In this document: positions 8,386-15,277 of the stretch, one piece after another | Layout of the letters: every line of letters begins with the position of its first letter | Numbering within the stretch: the first letter of the stretch is position 1 | NCBI GenBank assembly: GCA_002239005.1 | Contig: MPNL01000034.1 | Span: forward strand, 1-34,952 | Direction of reading: 5' to 3' | DNA: 34,952 nt | Origin: Truepera sp. bin119 | GTDB lineage: Bacteria > Deinococcota > Deinococci > Deinococcales > Trueperaceae | The notes under the pieces: model-generated | What the model was told of the DNA's origin: nothing | The model's database searches: none | The model's input: only the letters and a program-made list of their open reading frames with translations | Position numbers and translations under genes: made by a program

Positions 8386-9969
8386 TCAGATCTCGCTACG
8401 TCCGAAGCGCTCGAGCATCATTAGCACAATACCGGTCAGGACCATTAGCACGAGAGCCAGAGTCAGCCCGGCGGCGTAGCTAGTGGCTCCAGGTCGACTG
8501 AGTCGATCGAAGATGGCGACCGGAAGCGTGGCGAACTCGGGCCTCGTCAGCACCAGGCTGGCGCCGAACTCGCCCAGCGATACCGCGAACGCGAAGCTCG
8601 CCGCAGTCACTAGGGAGGGGGTGAGCAGGGGGAGTTCGACGCGCCTCAACAGGGCGATCGGATTCGATCCGAGAGTCCTAGCGGCATGGATCAGGTTGGG
8701 GGGGAGTGCCCGCAGGGCGGGCAGGACACTTCGGGCTACGAAGGGGAACCCGATCAGTGCGTGGGCGACGGGGATGCCCCAGAAGCTCGTGGCGAGCGCT
8801 GGGAAGGCCAGCAGGTAGCCAAAGCCGAGGGTCACGGCACTGGTGCCCAGAGGGAGCAGGCTCAGGCTGTCGAGCCAGCGCCACCTGGCCCGGACCACCG
8901 CGTACGCGAATGCGAAACCCACGAATAGTGCCAGGCCTGCGCTCAGGGTGGCGAAGCGGAGCGAGTTGATCAGTCCCAACCAGGGTCCCGCGAATCCGAT
9001 CGTCCGCTGGCCCTCAAATAGTGCTCGGAAGCCTACCAGGCTCGGCCCACCAGTCCCCGGTGGACGGAAGGCCTGAACGGTCAGGGCTAGTAGCGGTGAG
9101 AGCACCAAGACTAGGGCCACAGCCAGGGCAGCGGCCAGCCACCATCCCGCACCCCCTGAAGGTCGTGGGAGGCGGGCCGGTCGGGCTGTGAGCGGGACCG
9201 CGAGTCGGGCCTGAACGACGGTGTAGAGCCAGCCGACCAGGCCCACTACGGCGAGTTGAAAGAGTGCCAGGGCGGCGGCCGAGTCGAGATTGAGGAGTTG
9301 GGCGGTTTGCCGATAGATTTCGACCTCGAGGGTCGCGAGGTGCGGTGCCGGGGCCAGGATAAGGATCACACCAAAACTGGTGAAGGTGAGGATGAAGACT
9401 AGCGCCGCCGCCGCTAGGAGGGCGGGGGCGGCCAATGGCAGCGTGACCCGGAGCAGGATCCGCCGAGGCTCAGCACCTAAGAGGGCTGCGGCTTCACTGA
9501 GGCGAGGGGCGACGGCCTCCAGGTGGCTCCCCAAGATGCGGACCACGAGAGCGAAGTTGTAGAACAGGTGGGCGAGCAGGATCACCAGCAGCGTGTCTCT
9601 CAGGTCGAGGCCGAATAGTCCTCGGGGGCCTACCAGGGCCAGGAACCCACTTCCCGCTACGATCGTCGGTAACACGAAGGGCACCGTAAAGGCGCTGCGC
9701 CAGAGGCGCTTTCCAGGGAAGTCGAAACGGGCAAACAGCAGCGCTGCCGGGAGGCTCAGTGCGACCGTGATGAGGGTCGACAGCAGTGCCTGCCCGGTGC
9801 TGAACAGGGCCCGGCCCCGCAGGAACGGGTCGGACACTACGGCTGCGATGCCAACTCCCCACCCTCCCCGGTCGAGGATGACGGCGAGCGGATAGAGCAG
9901 AAATGCCGCGAGGAACAAGATCGCCACCGACCCGAGCCAGGGAGCTGCGGCAGATCGGGGGTGATGCAT
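8386..9969 (-). CDS. ABC transporter permease, fused two-domain type (thiamine or iron(III))
   Basis: An inner-membrane permease of 527 residues made of two homologous halves with about twelve membrane helices in total, as in ThiP and FbpB. Each half carries an ATPase-coupling EAA loop, for example AAALLGAEPRRILLRVTLPLAAPALLAA near residue 165-190 and AARTLGSNPIALLRRVELPLLTPSL near 430-455. The ATG at 9969 follows TACACT by 7 nt with no ribosome site, suggesting a leaderless transcript; a GTG two codons earlier is possible. The ATPase and thiamine pyrophosphokinase are downstream on the same strand. No binding-protein gene is found next to it, which is unusual for either transporter type. Confidence 0.85.
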   Translation of the reverse strand: MHHPRSAAAPWLGSVAILFLAAFLLYPLAVILDRGGWGVGIAAVVSDPFLRGRALFSTGQALLSTLITVALSLPAALLFARFDFPGKRLWRSAFTVPFVLPTIVAGSGFLALVGPRGLFGLDLRDTLLVILLAHLFYNFALVVRILGSHLEAVAPRLSEAAALLGAEPRRILLRVTLPLAAPALLAAAALVFILTFTSFGVILILAPAPHLATLEVEIYRQTAQLLNLDSAAALALFQLAVVGLVGWLYTVVQARLAVPLTARPARLPRPSGGAGWWLAAALAVALVLVLSPLLALTVQAFRPPGTGGPSLVGFRALFEGQRTIGFAGPWLGLINSLRFATLSAGLALFVGFAFAYAVVRARWRWLDSLSLLPLGTSAVTLGFGYLLAFPALATSFWGIPVAHALIGFPFVARSVLPALRALPPNLIHAARTLGSNPIALLRRVELPLLTPSLVTAASFAFAVSLGEFGASLVLTRPEFATLPVAIFDRLSRPGATSYAAGLTLALVLMVLTGIVLMMLERFGRSEI

Positions 9970-9982
9970 TCCCACTAGTGTA
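9970..9982 (-). promoter_or_regulatory. Putative leaderless promoter of the permease gene
   Basis: On the minus strand TACACT (9977-9982) followed by AGTGGGA precedes the ATG at 9969 by 7 nt. The motif is a near copy of TACACTGGTG at 887 and 4126. No convincing -35 is visible. Confidence 0.45.
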
Positions 9983-10031
9983 CGCCTCCGGGTGAGGCCC
10001 TCCTGCCTGGCCCCCTACCCCCTGCTCAGGG

Positions 10032-10047
10032 TATATAAGGGGCTATG
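10032..10047 (+). promoter_or_regulatory. Putative leaderless promoter of fdhD
   Basis: TATATAAG (10032-10039) stands 5-7 nt before the ATG at 10045 and there is no ribosome site between them. The region also separates the divergent permease and fdhD genes. Confidence 0.45.
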
Positions 10048-10920
10048 CTCTCTTCAGCCTCCTCCAAACGAACCTCTCGTACCACCGTGATCAGGGTCCG
10101 GCGCGGCGCGGCGCGCCGGGAGCGCGATCAGCTTGTCTCCGAAGAGCCGCTGCAGGTCCGTGTCTCCGCCGGGGGTGAGAGTGGGACGGTGGCGGTGACC
10201 ATGCGTACCCCCGGTCACGATTTCGAGCTGGCGGCGGGCTTCCTCTTCTCTGAGGGCGTTGTCAGCTCCTGCCTGGAGATCGCCCGCATCAGCTACTGTC
10301 ACCGGGTGCCACTCGAGGAGCGCCACAACGTCGTCACAGCCGACCTAAAAGTTTCCACGTTGCCACCCCTGGAGGGTCTCGAGCGGCAGGGGGTTGTGAG
10401 TAGCGCCTGCGGGGTGTGTGGCCGGCGCTCGATTCGTGATCTCGAGGTGCGCGGTGTCGCCCCCGTTTGCTCGGATGCGGAGGTGGGGGAGGGGGTGCTG
10501 CTCGAGCTACCGCACAGCCTGCGGCGGGCGCAGGGACTATTCCGGCGCACGGGTGGCCTCCACGCCGCAGGGCTATTTACCCTCGAGGGGGAGTTGATCG
10601 CCGTTCGCGAGGATGTCGGGCGACACAACGCCCTCGATAAGCTCCTCGGCTGGGCCCTGCTGCAGGGGCGGATGCCCCTTGAGGACCACCTCTTGGTGCT
10701 GAGCGGCCGCGTAAGCTACGAGTTGATGATGAAGGCTGCCGTCGGGAGGGTGCCCGTCGTGGCCGCCGTCTCAGCGCCCAGCAGCCTGGCGGTCGCCCTC
10801 GCTCACAGATTCGGCATTACTCTGGCGGGGTTCGTGCGGGACGACGGTTTCAACCTCTACGCTCACCCTGGGCGGGTGCGACTGTGGGGATCGGGTTCCA
10901 TCAGTGAGGTGGAGGCGTGA
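10045..10920 (+). CDS. fdhD: Formate dehydrogenase accessory sulfurtransferase FdhD
   Basis: A cytoplasmic sulfur carrier of 291 residues that sulfurates the molybdenum cofactor before it enters formate-dehydrogenase-type enzymes. The hallmark is the persulfide-forming pair in SSACGVCGRRS (about residues 118-128). Other family blocks are TPGHDFELAAGFLFSEGV, FRRTGGLHAAGLF, REDVGRHNALDKLLGWAL, LSGRVSYELMMKA and SAPSSLAVALA. The ATG at 10045 directly follows a TATA-like element. The gene overlaps the following oxidoreductase by 4 nt (GTGA), showing that the pair is co-translated and that the oxidoreductase is its likely client. Confidence 0.95.
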   Translation: MLSSASSKRTSRTTVIRVRRGAARRERDQLVSEEPLQVRVSAGGESGTVAVTMRTPGHDFELAAGFLFSEGVVSSCLEIARISYCHRVPLEERHNVVTADLKVSTLPPLEGLERQGVVSSACGVCGRRSIRDLEVRGVAPVCSDAEVGEGVLLELPHSLRRAQGLFRRTGGLHAAGLFTLEGELIAVREDVGRHNALDKLLGWALLQGRMPLEDHLLVLSGRVSYELMMKAAVGRVPVVAAVSAPSSLAVALAHRFGITLAGFVRDDGFNLYAHPGRVRLWGSGSISEVEA

Positions 10921-13235
10921 ACAGTCGCCGGGGACTTGCCGCCCAGCCCCCTCTCGAGGGGGCCTCACCGAGGCTCTCTCCTCCGAAGCGCCTAGCGGCG
11001 GGGGTGCCGGCGGTCCTGTCTACGGCTAGGCACATGCTCGCCGAGATGGCTCCGCTACGCGGCCTGTCGGCGCTGGCGAGACTCAATCAGGAGGAGGGAT
11101 TCGATTGCCAGGGGTGTGCCTGGCCCGATCCGGCCGGGAAGAGGTCGCCAGCTGAGTTCTGTGAAAATGGTGCCAAGGCGGTGGCAGAGGAAGCCACTAT
11201 GCGGCGGTTGACCAGAGCGTTCTTCACCGGTCATACGGTCCAGGAGTTGAGCCTCCAGTCGGACCACTGGCTCGGCAAGCAGGGCAGGTTGACAGAGCCT
11301 ATGATCCTGCGTGAGGGCCGAGACCGGTACGAGCCGATCACGTGGGACGAGGCCTTTGCGCAGATCGGGCGCGAACTGCACCGGCTCGACGACCCGAACC
11401 GGGCCGTGTTCTATACCTCCGGCCGGACCAGCAACGAGGCGGCTTTCCTCTACCAACTGTTCGTGCGCCTCTACGGCACCAACAATCTCCCCGACTGCTC
11501 TAACATGTGCCACGAATCCAGCGGAGTCGCCCTCGGCGAGGCGATCGGGGTGGACAAGGGTACGGTGCTCCTTGACGACTTCGATCGGGCCGAGGTCATC
11601 CTGGTTCTCGGTCAGAACCCCGGTACCAACCACCCACGTATGCTCACCAGCCTCGAGCGCGCCAAACGGGCCGGTTGCACCATCGTGAGCATCAACCCTC
11701 TGCCGGAGGCGGGCATGGCCCGGTTCAAAAACCCGCAGGACTTCTTCCAGCCGGTCCGGGGGGTGAAGACCCTCCTCGGCGAGGGAACCCCGCTAGCGGA
11801 CCTTCACCTTCCCGTCCGTATCGGTGGTGATGTGGCGCTCCTAAAGGGGGTCATGAAGGAGTTGCTGGTGCTCGAGCGGGCCGCCCCTGGCAGCGCAGTC
11901 GACTCCGCCTTCATCGAGGAGTTCACCGACGGGTACAAGGCCTTTGTTGAGGGGCTCGACCGGGAGGAATGGGACCGGATCGTCAGGGAGAGCGGCGTGT
12001 CTCGGGTGGAGATCCGCCGCGTCGCCAAACTTATCGCCCGCAGTGAGCACATCATCTGCTGCTGGGCTATGGGGCTTACGCAGCACCGCGAGGCGGTGGC
12101 GACAATCCAGGAGATCGTCAACCTGCTACTGATGCGTGGCGCTATCGGCAAGCCGGGTGCCGGAGTCTGCCCAGTACGTGGGCACAGCAATGTGCAAGGC
12201 GACCGTACCATGGGTATCTCGGAGCGACCTAGTGGAGAGTTCCTCGACCGCCTCGGTGCCGCCGTGGGCTTCGAACCGCCACGCCGTCACGGCCTCGACA
12301 CCGTCAGGTCCATTGAGGCTATGTCCGAGGGGCGAGTAGATGTGTTCTTCGCTCTGGGAGGTAACTTCCTCTCCGCTACGCCCGATACCGAGTTCACTGC
12401 GGAGGCTCTCAAGCGCTGCCGGCTTACGGTCCAGGTCTCCACCAAACTCAACCGCTCCCACCTCATCACCGGGGCCGAGGCCCTGATCTTGCCCTGCTTA
12501 GGCCGTAGCGAGCGAGATCTCCAGGTCGGGGGGTTGCAGTTCGTCACGGTTGAGAACTCGTTCGGGGTCGTGCACCGCTCGAGTGGCCACCTCCCCCCAG
12601 CTTCCGAACAGTTGAGAAGCGAACCTGCCATCGTGGCCGGGCTCGCTAGGGCGGTCCTCGGGTCGGGGGGGCCGGTCGACTGGGACCGCTTGGTGGCCGA
12701 TTATGATCGAATCCGCGACCTTATTGCCGAGGTGGTTCCCGGTACTGAGGACTACAATCTGCGGGTCCGGAGTCCGGGAGGTTTCGTCCTCCCGAACGCC
12801 GCTCGGGAACGCCGCTTCGAGACCGAGACCGGACGCGCCCGCTTCACCGTCCATCAGTTGCCGCACCTCGACCCCGGGCCTGGCCGCTACCTGATGATGA
12901 CGATCCGGAGCCACGATCAGTACAACACCACCGTCTACGGGCTTGTCGACCGCTACCGCGGGATTCATGGTGGACGCCGAGTGGTGCTGATGAATCCGAC
13001 CGATGTCGCCCTCGCGGGCCTGAAGCAGGGAGAGGCGGTCGACCTAAAGAGCCATTTTCGGGACGAGGTCAGGACCGCTCATCGCTTTTTCGTTGTGCCC
13101 TATCCGATCCCACGGGGTTGCGTAGCCACCTACTTCCCCGAAGCAAACGTCCTGGTACCGATCGGCAGTGTCGCGAAGAGGAGCAACACTCCCACCTCGA
13201 AGTCGATCCCCGTGGCGGTCGCACCGGCAGCTTGA
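10917..13235 (+). CDS. FdhF/YdeP-family molybdopterin oxidoreductase
   Basis: A 772-residue molybdopterin (bis-MGD) enzyme of the DMSO reductase superfamily, YdeP branch. The N-terminus has the subfamily signature GFDCQGCAWPDP followed by EFCENGAKAVAEE. The motif SNMCHESSGVALGEAIG carries the likely Mo-ligating Cys, and GQNPGTNHPRM, GAIGKPGAGVCPVRGHSNVQGDRTMGI and the C-terminal MTIRSHDQYNTTVYG are typical. There is no twin-arginine signal, so it is cytoplasmic despite the nearby tat genes. Members have been called putative formate dehydrogenases and linked to acid resistance in E. coli; the true substrate here is unknown. The GTG start overlaps fdhD. The stop codon lies inside the -35 box of the next promoter. 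Confidence 0.92.
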   Translation: MNSRRGLAAQPPLEGASPRLSPPKRLAAGVPAVLSTARHMLAEMAPLRGLSALARLNQEEGFDCQGCAWPDPAGKRSPAEFCENGAKAVAEEATMRRLTRAFFTGHTVQELSLQSDHWLGKQGRLTEPMILREGRDRYEPITWDEAFAQIGRELHRLDDPNRAVFYTSGRTSNEAAFLYQLFVRLYGTNNLPDCSNMCHESSGVALGEAIGVDKGTVLLDDFDRAEVILVLGQNPGTNHPRMLTSLERAKRAGCTIVSINPLPEAGMARFKNPQDFFQPVRGVKTLLGEGTPLADLHLPVRIGGDVALLKGVMKELLVLERAAPGSAVDSAFIEEFTDGYKAFVEGLDREEWDRIVRESGVSRVEIRRVAKLIARSEHIICCWAMGLTQHREAVATIQEIVNLLLMRGAIGKPGAGVCPVRGHSNVQGDRTMGISERPSGEFLDRLGAAVGFEPPRRHGLDTVRSIEAMSEGRVDVFFALGGNFLSATPDTEFTAEALKRCRLTVQVSTKLNRSHLITGAEALILPCLGRSERDLQVGGLQFVTVENSFGVVHRSSGHLPPASEQLRSEPAIVAGLARAVLGSGGPVDWDRLVADYDRIRDLIAEVVPGTEDYNLRVRSPGGFVLPNAARERRFETETGRARFTVHQLPHLDPGPGRYLMMTIRSHDQYNTTVYGLVDRYRGIHGGRRVVLMNPTDVALAGLKQGEAVDLKSHFRDEVRTAHRFFVVPYPIPRGCVATYFPEANVLVPIGSVAKRSNTPTSKSIPVAVAPAA

Positions 13236-13260
13236 CAACCGTGAGACATTCCTTTAAGGT
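13232..13260 (+). promoter_or_regulatory. Consensus promoter overlapping the fdhF-like stop codon
   Basis: A perfect TTGACA (13232-13237) is separated by exactly 17 bp from TAAGGT (13255-13260). The -35 box contains the TGA that ends the preceding gene. Transcription would start near 13267, about 208 nt before the ABC exporter start codon and 100 nt before an intrinsic terminator. Confidence 0.8.
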
Positions 13261-13365
13261 CGGGTTCGGAATGACTGGATTTGACCACTACCACCGGCTC
13301 GCACCGATTGATGATGGTGCCAGAGGGGGGTCTGCCTGCTTGTAGTCTGACGACATAGATTACCT

Positions 13366-13399
13366 GACCGTGGGTGTCCCCAAACCCCACGGTCTTTTT
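13366..13399 (+). terminator. Intrinsic terminator in the leader of the ABC exporter operon
   Basis: A perfect 9-bp stem, GACCGTGGG (13366-13374) with CCCACGGTC (13386-13394), closes an 11-nt loop and is followed directly by five T. It could end the fdhD-fdhF transcript. It also lies downstream of the promoter at 13232-13260 and so would act as an attenuator, or end a transcript of about 130 nt. A second GACCGTGGG copy (13418-13426) could pair with the same 3' arm in read-through RNA. Confidence 0.85.
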
Positions 13400-13474
13400 C
13401 ATGCCCCCAAGTGCTTGGACCGTGGGACCGAAGTTGCGGAGCCCCGCCGCCAAAGCTTCCGAAACGAGGGCAGC

Positions 13475-15277
13475 ATGAACGAGAGGGCGACAACTGAAGA
13501 GAGTGCGAGGCCGACGCCGTTCAAGCAGTTCGGGATCCTGCTCGAACATTATCTCAGGCCGCAGGCCGGCAAGGCCACTATCATGGCCGCTCTGCTGTTG
13601 ACGAGCATTGGCCTGCAGCTGCTGATCCCGCAGATCTTGCGCCGCTTCATCGACACTGCTGGCGCGGGGGTGGGAGCGCAGCAACTCGTTCACTTGGCCC
13701 TTGGGTTCCTGGTCGTGGCACTCCTGAACCAACTCTTCGGGGCGGCAGCGACCTACCTTGGCGCCGATGTCGGCTGGACTGCGACCAATCTGCTCCGGCT
13801 CGATCTGGCACGCCACTGCGTGGGGCTCGACATGAGCTTCCACAATGCCCGGACCTCCGGCGAGATGATCGAGCGCATCGACGGCGACGTCACCGCGCTG
13901 AGCAACTTCTTCTCGCAGTTCTCGGTGCGCGTCTTCGGTGCGGCCCTGCTCCTCGCCGGGACCCTCGCCCTGCTCTGGCGCGAGGACCCCCGTATCGGCC
14001 TGGGCCTCACCCTTTTCGCTCTGCTGGAACTGGTGGTGCTGTCCCGTACCCGGAACGTAGCCGTCCCCGCTACCCGCCTTGAGCGGGAGACTAGCGCCGG
14101 GTTGTTCGGCTTCATCGAGGAGCGGCTCTCGGGCATTGAGGACCTCCGCGCGAACGGCGGTGGTGCGCACGCTATGCACCGCTTCGCTGCCAAGATGCGG
14201 GAGTATTTCTTCGGTACCCGCCGGGCCTGGATGATGCGTTCGGTGATCTGGTTATCGAGCTACGGACTGTTTGTCCTCGGCATGATCCTCACCCTGGGAG
14301 CGTCGATCACGCTGGTTCGTTCCGGGACGATCACCTTGGGTACGGCCTACCTGGTGTTCCAGTACATGCTCATGCTGCAGGCTCCCATCGAGCAGATCAC
14401 CCAGCAGATGCAGGAGTTGCAGAGGGCGGCTGCGGGGATCGGGCGCATCCAGGACCTGTTCGCGGCCTCCAGTAGCCTGACTTCTGGCGCGGGCGCACCG
14501 TTGCCGGCCGGTCCGCTCTCGGTCGAATTCGTCGAGGTCGGCTTTGCCTACGACCACCGCCCGGTGCTCGAGGATGTCGATCTCCGCCTCGAACCGGGCA
14601 GGGTACTTGGCCTCCTAGGCCGAACCGGCAGCGGCAAGACCACCCTCACCCGGTTGCTGTTCCGCTTCTATGAACCCACCAAGGGGTCTGTGCGTCTCGG
14701 CGGGACCGACCTGCGCGAGGTCGATCTCCCAGTGCTGCGCAGCAGGATAGGCCTGGTCACCCAGGAGGTGCAGCTGTTCCGGGCATCCGTCCGCGATAAC
14801 CTTACTTTCTTCGACCCCGACACCCCGGATCAGCGGCTCCTGAATGTCCTCGACGAGCTCGGCCTCGGAACCTGGTACGAGGGTCTCCCAGACGGTCTCA
14901 ACACGCTGGTGAGCGCCGGTGGGGGCAACCTCTCCGCAGGCGAGGCCCAGTTGCTTGCCCTCGCCCGGGTTTTCCTCAAGGACCCAGGCTTGGTGATCCT
15001 CGACGAACCCTCCTCCCGTCTCGACCCGGCGACCGAGCTTCGGCTCGAGCGGGCGTTGAATCGGCTGCTTCGTGGCCGCACCGCTATCATCGTCGCCCAT
15101 CGCCTCGAGACCGTGGAGCGTGCTGACGACGTGCTGGTGATGGGCGGCGGCCGCGTACTCGAGCACGGCGCACGCGAACGGCTCGCCGCCGATCCCACCT
15201 CTCATTATGCCAGCCTGCTCTGCTCTGGCGAGGATCTCGACATCGGAGATGAGCTTCGCGAGAAGGAGACGGCATGA
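13475..15277 (+). CDS. ABC exporter half-transporter, subunit 1 (catalytic Glu present, degenerate signature)
   Basis: A 600-residue inner-membrane exporter half: a six-helix transmembrane domain (about residues 20-325) followed by an ATPase domain. Walker A GRTGSGKTTL is near 383-392 and Walker B ILDEP has the catalytic Glu at 511. The switch His is 542 in VAHRLE. The signature is LSAGEAQ (486-492) instead of LSGGQ. The MNERATTEES start at 13475 has a weak GAGGG site. It overlaps subunit 2 by 4 nt (ATGA), so the two form a heterodimer. Substrate unknown; lipid, peptide or drug export are all possible for this family. An attenuator-like leader precedes it. Confidence 0.9.
   Translation: MNERATTEESARPTPFKQFGILLEHYLRPQAGKATIMAALLLTSIGLQLLIPQILRRFIDTAGAGVGAQQLVHLALGFLVVALLNQLFGAAATYLGADVGWTATNLLRLDLARHCVGLDMSFHNARTSGEMIERIDGDVTALSNFFSQFSVRVFGAALLLAGTLALLWREDPRIGLGLTLFALLELVVLSRTRNVAVPATRLERETSAGLFGFIEERLSGIEDLRANGGGAHAMHRFAAKMREYFFGTRRAWMMRSVIWLSSYGLFVLGMILTLGASITLVRSGTITLGTAYLVFQYMLMLQAPIEQITQQMQELQRAAAGIGRIQDLFAASSSLTSGAGAPLPAGPLSVEFVEVGFAYDHRPVLEDVDLRLEPGRVLGLLGRTGSGKTTLTRLLFRFYEPTKGSVRLGGTDLREVDLPVLRSRIGLVTQEVQLFRASVRDNLTFFDPDTPDQRLLNVLDELGLGTWYEGLPDGLNTLVSAGGGNLSAGEAQLLALARVFLKDPGLVILDEPSSRLDPATELRLERALNRLLRGRTAIIVAHRLETVERADDVLVMGGGRVLEHGARERLAADPTSHYASLLCSGEDLDIGDELREKETA

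Noticed and set aside
13400-13450. T-box-like words (GTGGGACCG) after the terminator in the exporter leader
   Set aside because: In T-box leaders this element precedes the terminator; here it follows the U-run, and no specifier stem is evident.
13130-14179. Long minus-strand open frame opposite the fdhF end and exporter subunit 1
   Set aside because: It lies antisense to two well-supported genes and reads as low-complexity Glu/Gln/Ala/Arg-rich sequence, typical of a shadow frame in GC-rich DNA.
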